A stretch of DNA of 64,000 nucleotides from Bacteroidota bacterium (GTDB lineage Bacteria; Bacteroidota; Bacteroidia; Bacteroidales; Lentimicrobiaceae), in contig JAEZNO010000032.1 in the NCBI GenBank assembly GCA_023441805.1, forward strand, positions 1 to 64,000. Direction: 5' to 3'. Both the position numbers and the translations under genes were made by a program. How positions within the stretch are numbered: the first letter of the stretch is position 1; each line of letters starts with the position of its first letter. Below are positions 37,224 through 46,135 of this stretch, in pieces. A model generated the notes under the pieces. It ran no database searches and was not told where the DNA came from. It was given only the letters and a program-made list of their open reading frames with translations.

Positions 37224-39878
37224 TTATTTCTTGAGGTAGTTCTTGTTGAAGAATTGCACATATGCATCAATTTTCTTCTCCTTGAAGAATATTGGATAAT
37301 TACCTGATGATATAACAAACTGATTGAACGTTCCCTCAGTTATGCCCGAAAATATGTAATCATCATTGCTTATATGATTAAAGTACTTCATTGCATCCTG
37401 ACTGTCAGTGAAATTACTTACGGTAATCATTTGTTTGTTGTTATCAAGTATCACACTGTTGACCTGCAACTCCTTTAGTGCATAGTTACGCGAGTTGAAA
37501 TCGCTTATCCTGACTTTGGTTCCATATACATTAACGGCATTACCGTCTACTATCAATACGTAAAAATGCGCTGCCGATAACTCAAGCGAATATAATGATA
37601 TATCAACAGGTTTACTTTCACCCTCTTCACCCGGCTTTTTGGGTTTGTCAGTATTACTCTTTGAAGGGCCTAATATAATATTTGCTAAAGGAACAACCGG
37701 TGACGAAGGATAATCACTAACCAACTGTGCAAGTTCAACCTTCATTGTATCCTGATTAACTGTTTGACCCAATGATAATGCACGCAAATATTCAAACTTG
37801 GGGATCAGTTCATGCTCAGGATATGTACTGATAGCATCATTACTATAAATTACCACTGTTTTATACATACCTGCATTAAATGCACTGTAGGTCTCCTCGT
37901 AAAGAGTTCGTACTCTGTTGCTGGCAGCTTCAAGCTCTGCTTTGTAGTCAGGATCGATTAGAATTTTCGCATAGTCGCTTTCAGGATATCGGGTGACTAT
38001 CTCGTTTTTGTGTGCTTCCATGTCAATTGAATCACCCCGGTCGCGACTTATCCTGTACAGATGATAATGTGCTTGTAATACATTCGAGTCAGCCGGAAAA
38101 CGGTCAATCAAAGTATGGAGTGTTTTCTCTGCTTCAGGAATATCACGCAATTCCTCAAGATAAATCAAACCTGCATTAAAGAGAGAAGTAGCAATAATTT
38201 CGTTACTTGCAGCAATCTGCTCAGGTTTGAATGGCAAATTGTTGAGGTATGTTTGACGACTCTTAAAATCGGTTGCGGCACCTTTTCCTTTCCCGTTTCC
38301 TCCTGTTGTATCAACAACAGTATTTTCATCAGCTAAAAGATCCCAATTGACCACACGCTTGTTACTTAAACGCCAGTTATCTTCAAGTTTTCTACGTCCC
38401 CATTTCCGGGTAAATTCACTATACCCCATCCCAATTGCTGATGGGTTATAGAAATACCACCCACCACCTGAAATGGTTGTCTGGCCTTCCATATCAGTGA
38501 CTCTTCGGCCGGTTAAAGCCATTCCTGCTTCAATAGCAAGTCTTTCTTCCTCAGCTTTGCGTTTTGCCTCTTCTTCTTTTCTGACATATTCAGCAATAGC
38601 AGCATCAATAATCTTCAGACGTTCACTCTCAGGCATAGCAGCCAATTTCTGTAAGCTATCCTGAATATGTACTGCATGAAGATTCTCCACGAGTCGGGAA
38701 ATGATTTCAGTACGGGCACTGATTTTTTCGTAATCGGGGTATTCCCGAGGCAGGTAATTTAATGCTGTATCATAATATACCTGGGCAAACCCATACTCCT
38801 GTGCCTTGAAGTACAAATCGGCAAGTCGCAATGCAGAGGTTGATTTCTGAAAGTCATTATCAATACTTGATGCAACCGATTTTCTCAGATAAGATATTCC
38901 CAAAGTGTCATTTTTCTGCTTTAATGCAATATCAGCCAGTGCATAATAAATCTGATCACGAAAATCCTGATTACGGATTTCTTTGAGCATCTTCTCTAGT
39001 ACTTTAACTATTTGATACCGATCTCCTCTGCCTGCATCATACACCCTGGCCAGATTAATACGTGCATTAAATGCCATTTCAAAACTGGGTGAACCTTTGA
39101 GTACAAGTGTAAAATACTCGGTTGCCTGACTGTCTTTCCCTTCCTGCTGATAAAGCTGTCCTAATATATAATTCAATCGTGTTCTGAATTTCGCTCCTGA
39201 CTGGAGAGGTAATCCTTCTTCTATCTTAGTTTTAGCTAATGAATACTTACTTTGTGCTATGTAAAGATCAGCGTAAGCAAGTGGCAGGGCTTTACGAACA
39301 TTCCAGGGCAAAAGTGTACTCTTCGACTCTTCAGTCAGTTGATCAAAAGTAGTTATTGCTTTTTCGTACTGTTTTAGCTTTTGATATGTGCGTCCGGTCC
39401 AAAGTAATGCTTCATAACGGATATCTTCTTTACTATACTTATCGGCCACAAACTCAAAAGCTCGGCGGGCTGCATTGTAATCTTGTTTAAAAAAATTTGC
39501 TTTACCTATAAGCATATAACTATACATCACCCATTTAACATGCTCTTTGCCGTTGAAGAACATTGAATGGCGCTGAATAACTTTCGATGCTTTTTCAATT
39601 GCACGGTCCATGTTGGGATTCACAGCCTGAGCATTAGCTTGTGTTCCGTAATTATATACCGGTAAAACTGCAATATAATTATCCTTGGCTGATTTGGATA
39701 GCTGCGTTACACCATCTTTATAGCTCTCGTTACCATTCCAGTAGGCATTATAATGAGCATTAAGGTTATGATAAACCCGTCTGCTGAATGTGTTTTTCTT
39801 AGTTGAGCAAGATACAAGCAGTACTGTAATAAAGCCCAGTAACGAAATATTGCGGATCAGTCGCGTATTAGCTGCCAA
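37224..39878 (-). CDS. PorW/SprE-like TPR lipoprotein of the type IX secretion system
   Basis: The 884-residue product has a lipoprotein signal (lipobox LLVSC, Cys24). The segment FSRRVYHNLNAHYNAYWNGNES is the hallmark of the SprE/PorW family (quoted in part: HYNAYWNGN). Many TPR-like helix pairs follow from about 115 to 720, with a coiled and charged stretch (about 440-455) and a C-terminal region that ends near FFNKNYLKK. SprE in Flavobacterium and PorW in Porphyromonas are needed for type IX secretion and link PorKN rings to the translocon. It is the first gene of a leftward run and its -7 box lies at 39921-39928. Confidence 0.86.
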   Translation of the reverse strand: MAANTRLIRNISLLGFITVLLVSCSTKKNTFSRRVYHNLNAHYNAYWNGNESYKDGVTQLSKSAKDNYIAVLPVYNYGTQANAQAVNPNMDRAIEKASKVIQRHSMFFNGKEHVKWVMYSYMLIGKANFFKQDYNAARRAFEFVADKYSKEDIRYEALLWTGRTYQKLKQYEKAITTFDQLTEESKSTLLPWNVRKALPLAYADLYIAQSKYSLAKTKIEEGLPLQSGAKFRTRLNYILGQLYQQEGKDSQATEYFTLVLKGSPSFEMAFNARINLARVYDAGRGDRYQIVKVLEKMLKEIRNQDFRDQIYYALADIALKQKNDTLGISYLRKSVASSIDNDFQKSTSALRLADLYFKAQEYGFAQVYYDTALNYLPREYPDYEKISARTEIISRLVENLHAVHIQDSLQKLAAMPESERLKIIDAAIAEYVRKEEEAKRKAEEERLAIEAGMALTGRRVTDMEGQTTISGGGWYFYNPSAIGMGYSEFTRKWGRRKLEDNWRLSNKRVVNWDLLADENTVVDTTGGNGKGKGAATDFKSRQTYLNNLPFKPEQIAASNEIIATSLFNAGLIYLEELRDIPEAEKTLHTLIDRFPADSNVLQAHYHLYRISRDRGDSIDMEAHKNEIVTRYPESDYAKILIDPDYKAELEAASNRVRTLYEETYSAFNAGMYKTVVIYSNDAISTYPEHELIPKFEYLRALSLGQTVNQDTMKVELAQLVSDYPSSPVVPLANIILGPSKSNTDKPKKPGEEGESKPVDISLYSLELSAAHFYVLIVDGNAVNVYGTKVRISDFNSRNYALKELQVNSVILDNNKQMITVSNFTDSQDAMKYFNHISNDDYIFSGITEGTFNQFVISSGNYPIFFKEKKIDAYVQFFNKNYLKK

Positions 39879-39920
39879 TGATTCTGAAATTTACTTTTCT
39901 ACCTATTAACTCTTAATCTG

Positions 39921-39928
39921 CAAAAATA
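39921..39928 (-). promoter_or_regulatory. Putative -7 box (TATTTTTG) for the PorW-like gene run
   Basis: A minus-strand match to TAnnTTTG 42 bases before the start at 39878. Confidence 0.45.
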
Positions 39929-40046
39929 TTTTATTTTTCTGAAACTATGTTAAAAAAGAACAGTTCCAAAATCAATTGCTGTAAATGAGCGCCATTTATT
40001 ATTCGGAAGGTTCATGCCAAATTTAATTCTAGCCATTAAGTCAAAG

Positions 40047-40101
40047 ACTCCACATTAATTCCACATAAACTCCACATAAACTCCACATAAACTCCACAAA
40101 A
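40047..40101. repeat. Tandem array of five 11-bp units (ACTCCACATAA)
   Basis: Five direct copies of an 11-base unit. The two central copies are identical and the outer ones differ at one to two bases. Phase is exactly 11 bases with no spacer, close to one helical turn. Each copy carries TCCACA. Confidence 0.9.
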
Positions 40102-40147
40102 AGGTCTAAAATTGTACAGATCATATACAATCAATGATTAAAATATG

Positions 40148-40171
40148 ACGAGTTAAGATAATTTAACTCGT
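40148..40171. repeat. Perfect 9-bp inverted repeat (ACGAGTTAA/TTAACTCGT)
   Basis: Two nine-base arms are exact reverse complements around a six-base centre. It could be an operator or a hairpin; no T tract follows. Confidence 0.7.
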
Positions 40172-40412
40172 TCAGTATTCCAATACCTTTAAATAAGTGC
40201 TGTCATTGAGCGTTGTTCAGTTCTAACAGTCAATATTGTTTCAGTTGTTGATTCAAAACAAAGTGGTTAATGTGCCAAGCCGGGAAAATTAAAGGGAGAT
40301 GGGAGACTATTTTGAATTATTCCTGTCTGTTTAATCTTGCGAAAAATAAATTAAACAAAAAAGGCTTTTTAGCACAAATATTTTTGGTTACTATCGATTT
40401 TTTCTTCTTAAA

Positions 40413-40455
40413 AAGTCTGTACTAAGTCCGTATTAAGTCCGTACCAAGTCCGCTC
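40413..40455. repeat. Tandem array of four 11-bp units (AAGTCCGTAxx)
   Basis: Three full units and one near-complete fourth unit, with the last two positions variable (CT, TT, CC). The unit differs from the first array in sequence but has the same 11-base phase. It ends inside the GCTCAAC hairpin at 40452-40473. Confidence 0.85.
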
Positions 40456-40483
40456 AACTACTACCGGTTGAGCATTGTTTAAG

Positions 40484-40491
40484 TATATTTG
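40484..40491 (+). promoter_or_regulatory. Putative -7 box (TATATTTG), distal, toward the M23 peptidase
   Basis: An exact TAnnTTTG match 112 bases before ATG 40604, just after the GCTCAAC/GTTGAGC hairpin (40452-40473). A second box lies at 40575. Confidence 0.4.
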
Positions 40492-40521
40492 GTACAGAGT
40501 ATCTATTATGTTAAACACACT

Positions 40522-40537
40522 CATGTTTAATAACATG
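40522..40537. repeat. Palindrome CATGTT-TAAT-AACATG
   Basis: Six-base arms pair perfectly around TAAT. It lies between the two candidate promoter boxes of the M23 gene, where an operator could act. Confidence 0.6.
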
Positions 40538-40574
40538 CTCTGGTCTTTTTATTCACAGGTATTAAGAAAGTAAG

Positions 40575-40582
40575 TAATTTTG
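40575..40582 (+). promoter_or_regulatory. Putative -7 box (TAATTTTG) for the M23 peptidase
   Basis: An exact TAnnTTTG match 21 bases before ATG 40604, a spacing also seen at other genes in this window. Confidence 0.5.
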
Positions 40583-40603
40583 CCCTGAAACTCAAATTTG
40601 TTA

Positions 40604-41515
40604 ATGGGGCGAAAGAAAAAGAATATTGAAAACGAATTTCCCGAAAACAAGGTAAAGTGGTACAGGAAACTTCGCGACAAGTACAGACTGGTCATCTTAA
40701 ATGATGATACTTTTGAAGAAAAGCTGTCATTCAGACTCTCGCGTTTAAATGTGTTTGTTGTGACAGGTATGATTGCTATCATCTTTATTTTTCTTACAAC
40801 ATACCTTATTGCTTTTACTCCATTGAAGGAGTTCATTCCGGGATACAATGATGCAGGAGTACAGGAAGATATTTATGAGTTGACAATTCAGGCCGATTCA
40901 CTTGAAAAGGCATTACGTGCAAAGGATCTATTCATTGAGAACTTGCGTAAGGTAATTACGGGTGATATTGATATGCCTGATGAGAGTAAGCCGGTTTCTG
41001 ATACTATAAATCATGATAAGTATTCTAAGATTACTCTACAGAAGTCTCGCGAAGATTCCATCCTGAGGGCTGAGTACGAGCAAAGTAATAAATATAACAT
41101 CAGAACTTTCAGGGATGATAATAAGCGTAATGTTTCAACTGTTGGTATACCGGCGTTTTTCACACCCGTTAAAGGTATAGTCACCAACCATTTCAATATT
41201 CAGGCTAAACATTTTGGTATTGATATTGCTGCTCCAAAAGAAGAATCAATCAAAGCAGTTTACGATGGTACAGTAATTTTTTCGGAATGGAGTTCTTCGA
41301 CCGGGCATGTAATTGCACTGCAACATCCTAATAATGTGATAAGTGTATATAAACACAATTCTGTAATCCTGAAAAAGCAGGGATCATTTGTAAAGGCAGG
41401 GGAGAGTATTGCCATTATAGGTGAATCAGGCGAATTGTCAACCGGTCCTCATCTTCATTTTGAGTTATGGATGAATGGTAATCCGGTTAATCCCGAGAAC
41501 TTTGTGATTTTTTAA
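40604..41515 (+). CDS. Membrane-anchored M23 family peptidase (LytM-type)
   Basis: The 303-residue product has a cytosolic basic N-terminus (about 1-48), one transmembrane helix (about 49-71), a short coiled linker, and a periplasmic LytM/M23 zinc peptidase domain. Zinc and catalytic residues are visible: His203 and Asp207 in KHFGIDIAA, and the HLH pair with His283/His285 in GPHLHFELW. M23 enzymes cut peptide cross-bridges in peptidoglycan or serve as activators. TTG 40598 is a longer alternative. It ends 10 bases before dxr. Confidence 0.9.
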   Translation: MGRKKKNIENEFPENKVKWYRKLRDKYRLVILNDDTFEEKLSFRLSRLNVFVVTGMIAIIFIFLTTYLIAFTPLKEFIPGYNDAGVQEDIYELTIQADSLEKALRAKDLFIENLRKVITGDIDMPDESKPVSDTINHDKYSKITLQKSREDSILRAEYEQSNKYNIRTFRDDNKRNVSTVGIPAFFTPVKGIVTNHFNIQAKHFGIDIAAPKEESIKAVYDGTVIFSEWSSSTGHVIALQHPNNVISVYKHNSVILKKQGSFVKAGESIAIIGESGELSTGPHLHFELWMNGNPVNPENFVIF

Positions 41516-41525
41516 TTGTCGGTTT

Positions 41526-42692
41526 GTGAAAAGGCGAATTGCTATACTTGGATCAACAGGCTCAATAGGAACTCAGGCTTTAGAGGTTATTGCCAAATAC
41601 AATCACCTCTTTGAAGTGACTGTTCTTGCAGCTAATAATAACTCGGATCTCCTTATTGAACAGGCCAAATTGTACAGACCTGACAGTGTGGTTATTACCA
41701 ATACATCAATGTATCAAAAGGTATTCGATGCGTTGACTACTTTTGATGTAAAGGTTTATACAGGTAGCAACTCACTCGAACAGATTGTTGAATCGGATTT
41801 AGTCGACCTGGTTTTGGTTTCATTGGTTGGATTTGCAGGTCTTCGACCAACTATAAGTGCTATTAAGGCAGGAAAAGCTATTGCATTGGCTAACAAAGAG
41901 GTTCTTGTAGTGGCAGGTGAAATTATCACAGCATTAGCCAAGGAGAAAAATGTACCTATAATCCCTGTCGATTCTGAGCATTCAGCAATATTTCAATGCC
42001 TGACAGGTGAATTGTCACTGCCATCAAAGATATATCTGACAGCTTCGGGAGGTCCTTTCAGGGGATGGAAGAAGGAAGATCTGGAAAATGTTAGCATTGA
42101 GCAAGCCTTGCATCATCCGAAATGGTCGATGGGAAATAAAATAACTATTGACTCAGCTACCATGATGAATAAAGGGCTTGAGGTCATTGAAGCAAGATGG
42201 CTTTTTGATCTGTCGCCTGATAAGATTGAGATCTTGGTACACCCCGAATCTATTATCCACAGTATGGTTGAATTTACTGATGGAACAGTAAAGGCTCAGT
42301 TAGGGCCAACCGACATGCGGCTACCTATCCAATTTGCCTTATCGTATCCTTATCGGTTGGATTCAGGATTTAGCAAAATTGACTTCACCAAAATCGGATC
42401 GTTTACTTTTGAGTCGCCTGATTATGAAACATTCCCAAGTGTCAGGCTAGCTTATGAAGCCATATCAAAAGGAGGAAATTTACCGTGTATTATGAATGCA
42501 GCCAATGAAGTCGCAGTTGCATCATTTTTGTGTGGTAAGATACAATTTTCGGAAATACCGGGTTTAATAGAAACGTGCATGAGTAAAGCAGAATTTAATC
42601 CATCACCTGATCTTGATTCGCTTTTCGAAACTAATAATTATATAAGGTCAATTGCCATCGACCTTTGCAAAAATGTGGCACCAAAACCTTAA
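41526..42692 (+). CDS. dxr: 1-deoxy-D-xylulose 5-phosphate reductoisomerase
   Basis: The 388-residue enzyme makes 2-C-methyl-D-erythritol 4-phosphate with NADPH in the non-mevalonate isoprenoid pathway. The NADPH loop GSTGSIGTQ lies at 9-17. Metal-binding acids are in PVDSEHSAIFQ and MNKGLEVIEARWLF. LTASGGPFRG is the flexible loop. The gene uses a GTG start at 41526; no ATG lies nearby in frame. It is tightly placed after the M23 gene and 39 bases before rseP, an order seen widely. Confidence 0.96.
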   Translation: MKRRIAILGSTGSIGTQALEVIAKYNHLFEVTVLAANNNSDLLIEQAKLYRPDSVVITNTSMYQKVFDALTTFDVKVYTGSNSLEQIVESDLVDLVLVSLVGFAGLRPTISAIKAGKAIALANKEVLVVAGEIITALAKEKNVPIIPVDSEHSAIFQCLTGELSLPSKIYLTASGGPFRGWKKEDLENVSIEQALHHPKWSMGNKITIDSATMMNKGLEVIEARWLFDLSPDKIEILVHPESIIHSMVEFTDGTVKAQLGPTDMRLPIQFALSYPYRLDSGFSKIDFTKIGSFTFESPDYETFPSVRLAYEAISKGGNLPCIMNAANEVAVASFLCGKIQFSEIPGLIETCMSKAEFNPSPDLDSLFETNNYIRSIAIDLCKNVAPKP

Positions 42693-42731
42693 CTTACTAT
42701 ATTTGTTAATTGGAAATTATTAAATCAAAAT

Positions 42732-44054
42732 ATGGAAATTGTAATTAAAGCAGCGCAGTTACTTCTTAGCTTATCTATTCTGGTTATTTTTCATGAATTT
42801 GGTCATTTTATAGCTGCTAAGATATTTAAAACAAGGGTTGAAAAGTTTTATCTCTTTTTCAATCCATGGTTTTCATTGTTTAAATTTAAGAAAGGTGAGA
42901 CAGAATACGGTATAGGCTGGTTACCATTGGGTGGATATGTTAAAATATCAGGCATGATTGATGAATCGATGGATAAGGATCAGATGAATCAACCTGCCCA
43001 ACCCTGGGAATTCAGGAGCAAACCTTCATGGCAAAGATTGATAATAATGTTGGGAGGCGTTACTGTTAACATTTTACTTGCCATTGCAATATATATAGGT
43101 ATCTTATGGATGTGGGGTGAAGAGTACTTACCTACTTCGGAAGTAAAATATGGAATTGTAGCCGACACAATGGCTGAAAATATGGGCTTACGCGATGGTG
43201 ACAAGATCCTGTCGGTTGACAATGAGTATGTTGAAGATTTTTACAAAATTCCCGGTAAGATTATCCTTGATAACGCTAAGACAGTTCAGGTTATTCGTAA
43301 CGACCAGCCATTTGAGGTGAACATCCCTGAAGGGTTTATTGCTAAACTCTTAAAGCACCAATCACCAGAATTCATTAGTCCGCGTGTACCTTTTATTATT
43401 GGTAAGTTCCTAAAGGACTCACCCGGTAAGTTAGCCGGATTGCAGGAAGGTGACCGTGTAATTGGAATAAACGATACAATTTTACCGTTCTTTGATCAGT
43501 ATAAAAATGTACTCGATCAGAATGCCGGGAAAGAAATTAGCTTGAAAGCAATTCGGGCTTCTGATACTCTTAGTTTTACTGTACAGCTTGATGAAACAGC
43601 CAAGATTGGTGCATACCTGACTGATCCTTCAAAAATATTTCAGATAAAAGAGAGGGAGTATTCCTTAATCTCAGCAATTCCGGCGGGGTTTACACGTACA
43701 TGGAAGCAAATGGATAATTATCTGAAACAACTGAAACTTTTATTCTTACCCGAAGTAAAAGCCTATGAATCTGTGGGCGGATTTATTTCAATAGGTAATA
43801 TTTTCCCGGCACAATGGGACTGGATGTCATTCTGGAGTTTAACAGCATTTCTATCAATTATGCTTGGAATCCTGAATGTATTGCCTATCCCGGCACTTGA
43901 CGGGGGACATGTTTTATTCCTGCTCTATGAAATAATTACCGGAAGGAAGCCTTCAGATAAATTCCTGGAATACGCTCAGATAACCGGTATGATATTGTTA
44001 TTCGGACTGCTTATTCTTGCAAACGGTAACGATATCATTAAGTTGTTCAAATAA
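42732..44054 (+). CDS. rseP: RseP-like site-2 intramembrane metalloprotease
   Basis: The 440-residue S2P protease has its zinc motif HEFGH (His21, Glu22, His25) in the first transmembrane helix. PDZ domains fill the middle (DGDKILSVDNEYV and EGDRVIGINDT). The third metal ligand is in VLPIPALDGGHV near the C-terminus, and the final helix ends the protein. RseP cleaves membrane-anchored anti-sigma factors after a first periplasmic cut. No anti-sigma gene is nearby. It shares a rightward run with dxr. Confidence 0.94.
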   Translation: MEIVIKAAQLLLSLSILVIFHEFGHFIAAKIFKTRVEKFYLFFNPWFSLFKFKKGETEYGIGWLPLGGYVKISGMIDESMDKDQMNQPAQPWEFRSKPSWQRLIIMLGGVTVNILLAIAIYIGILWMWGEEYLPTSEVKYGIVADTMAENMGLRDGDKILSVDNEYVEDFYKIPGKIILDNAKTVQVIRNDQPFEVNIPEGFIAKLLKHQSPEFISPRVPFIIGKFLKDSPGKLAGLQEGDRVIGINDTILPFFDQYKNVLDQNAGKEISLKAIRASDTLSFTVQLDETAKIGAYLTDPSKIFQIKEREYSLISAIPAGFTRTWKQMDNYLKQLKLLFLPEVKAYESVGGFISIGNIFPAQWDWMSFWSLTAFLSIMLGILNVLPIPALDGGHVLFLLYEIITGRKPSDKFLEYAQITGMILLFGLLILANGNDIIKLFK

Positions 44055-44137
44055 TAGAGCTTAACAGATTGTTATAAAATGTATTGCACCTCCTTAGGAA
44101 GGATGTGATTCAACATTAGGTAAGTTGTGATTTATTG

Positions 44138-45031
44138 TTATTCTTCAAGTTTATCGTGAAGTGATTTGAATCCCTGCCCCAGTATTTCGTGAGCATCCAT
44201 TATTGTCAGGAATGCTTTTGGGTCAATTTTATTGATAAACTCCTCAAGCATAGCAAGCTCCCGACGATTGACCACTGTGAAGATCACTTTCTTGGATTGA
44301 CCGTTAAACATTCCTTCACCCTGAAGAAAAGTACCCCCACGATTTAGATCGTTAATTATTTTATCACGAATTTCGAGATGCTTTTCAGAGACAATAAAAA
44401 TCGTTTTCTCATAATTTACACCTGAGAGAACTGCATCAATGGTTTTCCCCATCACAAATATGGTTATCCATGAGTATAATGGCACCTTCCAGTCGGCAAA
44501 TGCGGCGAAGCCTATCAGCACAATAATAGAGTCAACCATCATCATCAATTGTCCAAGAGGCAGACGTGTATAACGTGCAATTATCATTGCGATAACATCA
44601 GAACCACCGGATGTAGCTTTCGATTTAAAAATCATACCAACACCTGCACCCACGATGGCACCTCCAAATACTGAAGAAAGCAGCGGGTCAGCTTCGACCA
44701 ATGGTTTGAATTCCGAAAAGTATGAAAGCACATCAACAAACACTGAAGTAAGGACAAAGCCAACAACCGTCTTGGTACCAAATCGCGGGCCTAGTATTTT
44801 AGTGCCGATGATTGTTAGCGGAATGTTGAATAACAAAGCAGTTAAACCGACAGGAGTACCAAACAGATGGTGTAAAACGATTGAAATACCATAAATACCA
44901 CCGGGAACAATCTTATAAGGAGTAATGAAATAAACATATCCGGTGGCAACTAAGAAAGTACCGACAATAATAAGAGAATACGAGATAAACCACTTTTTGG
45001 TAAAGATCTTGTCATTTTGAAGAAAAGCCAT
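44138..45031 (-). CDS. YitT family membrane protein (DUF2179), copy 1
   Basis: The 297-residue product has about six transmembrane helices (FKSKATSGGSDVIAMI among the conserved loops) and a C-terminal cytosolic DUF2179 domain (about 215-290; RRELAMLEEFI, DAHEILGQGF). The family is of unknown transport role. It lies 38 bases downstream of a close paralogue on the same strand, so the two come from a tandem duplication. No separate promoter box was found between them. Confidence 0.9.
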   Translation of the reverse strand: MAFLQNDKIFTKKWFISYSLIIVGTFLVATGYVYFITPYKIVPGGIYGISIVLHHLFGTPVGLTALLFNIPLTIIGTKILGPRFGTKTVVGFVLTSVFVDVLSYFSEFKPLVEADPLLSSVFGGAIVGAGVGMIFKSKATSGGSDVIAMIIARYTRLPLGQLMMMVDSIIVLIGFAAFADWKVPLYSWITIFVMGKTIDAVLSGVNYEKTIFIVSEKHLEIRDKIINDLNRGGTFLQGEGMFNGQSKKVIFTVVNRRELAMLEEFINKIDPKAFLTIMDAHEILGQGFKSLHDKLEE

Positions 45032-45069
45032 GATGCAATCTTATTTTGCTAATTAACTGCTTAAATGAA

Positions 45070-45999
45070 TTAAAACTCAGCTACTTTATCACTTAACGAC
45101 TTGAATCCTTCGCCAAGTATTTCATGAGCATCTACAACAGTGAGAAATGCATTTGGATCAGCTTTATGGACGTAATCCTGAAGCATTGCCAACTCACGCC
45201 GACTTAATACAGTGAAGATTATAGTCTTTTCAGTGTTATTATACATTCCTTTTCCGGGAATATATGTTCCGCCGCGATGGAGATCGTTAATTATCTTATC
45301 TCGAATAAGGTCAAATTGATCAGATATAATAAGGAGCATCTTATCGTAGCTTACACCCTGCATGGTGATGTCGATAACTTTACCCGTAACGAATATCACA
45401 ATCCATGAATAAAGAGGAATTCGCCAGTCACCAAAAGCCAATAAACCGAGAAGTACAATTGTAGAGTCGACATAAATCATTAACTGGCCTAACGGTAAGC
45501 GAGTATATTTTGAAATTATCATAGCAATGATATCAGAGCCTCCGGAAGTTGCCTTTGATTTGAATATCAATCCTAAACCAAAGCCCAACAACACACCACC
45601 GAATATACATGCCATCAAAACATCATCTTTCAAACCAAGATAATCACCTTCACCAATGAGCATTGTCAGAAGGTCCATAAATACAGAAGTGAGCACAAAA
45701 CCAAGTACAGTTTTAAAACCAAATCGGGGCCCGAGTATTTTTATACCGAGGATAGTTAAAGGGATATTTAGCAAAAGACCAAAAAGTCCGATTGGTACAC
45801 CGGTTGGCCAGAATGAGAATAAGCCTTTGGTAAGATGGTGTACGACGATACCGATACCATACACACCCCCGGGGACAATATTATATGGATTAATAAAGAG
45901 GACAAATCCTGCTGCTAAGATGAAAGCACCGATGACTGTCAATGAGTATGCTTTGAACCATTGTGCTGAAAATATTTTTTCGTTCTGGATAAATGTCAT
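45070..45999 (-). CDS. YitT family membrane protein (DUF2179), copy 2
   Basis: The 309-residue paralogue of the downstream copy shares the same blocks in the same order: YxIVPGGVYGI near the start, FKSKATSGGSD, RYTRLPLGQLM-like (here KYTRLPLGQLM), and the C-terminal DAHEILGEGFKSL. It has a longer loop of about 12 residues after the second helix (LTKGLFSFWP). A leftward -7 box lies at 46020-46027, so both copies are probably made from one message. Substrate is unknown. Confidence 0.9.
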   Translation of the reverse strand: MTFIQNEKIFSAQWFKAYSLTVIGAFILAAGFVLFINPYNIVPGGVYGIGIVVHHLTKGLFSFWPTGVPIGLFGLLLNIPLTILGIKILGPRFGFKTVLGFVLTSVFMDLLTMLIGEGDYLGLKDDVLMACIFGGVLLGFGLGLIFKSKATSGGSDIIAMIISKYTRLPLGQLMIYVDSTIVLLGLLAFGDWRIPLYSWIVIFVTGKVIDITMQGVSYDKMLLIISDQFDLIRDKIINDLHRGGTYIPGKGMYNNTEKTIIFTVLSRRELAMLQDYVHKADPNAFLTVVDAHEILGEGFKSLSDKVAEF

Positions 46000-46019
46000 A
46001 GCTTTGATTATTTAAAGTG

Positions 46020-46027
46020 CAAAACTA
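46020..46027 (-). promoter_or_regulatory. Putative -7 box (TAGTTTTG) for the YitT pair
   Basis: A minus-strand match to TAnnTTTG 20 bases before the start at 45999. Confidence 0.45.
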
Positions 46028-46127
46028 CACAATATGGAAAGGCACTTATCGTTTAGATTTACCAAAAACGTTAGGAAAATTATCAGCAACTTTTTTTTTA
46101 ATAGTAGTGTTTATAGTTAGAATGTAT

Positions 46128-46135
46128 TACTTTTG
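46128..46135 (+). promoter_or_regulatory. Putative -7 box (TACTTTTG) for porP
   Basis: An exact TAnnTTTG match 102 bases before the chosen porP start (57 bases before the upstream ATG 46193). A T tract precedes it at about 46091-46099. Confidence 0.5.

Larger units (their letters stand above)
39879..40603. other. Long non-coding divergent interval with repeats and palindromes
   Basis: About 725 bases lie between the divergent PorW-like and M23 peptidase genes with no credible gene. It is AT-rich and holds two distinct 11-bp tandem arrays (40047-40101 and 40413-40455), perfect palindromes at 40148-40171 and 40522-40537, a GCTCAAC/GTTGAGC hairpin at 40452-40473 and promoter boxes for both directions. 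No tRNA or CRISPR structure was seen. Confidence 0.75.

Noticed and set aside
40047..40455. CRISPR array or DnaA-box origin
   Set aside because: The 11-base units are contiguous with no spacers, and no unit contains a full TTATCCACA box; no dnaA or other origin-linked gene is present.
44055..44137. Hairpin at about 44090-44108 as a terminator
   Set aside because: The stem TCCTT/AAGGA is short and imperfect and lacks a T tract.
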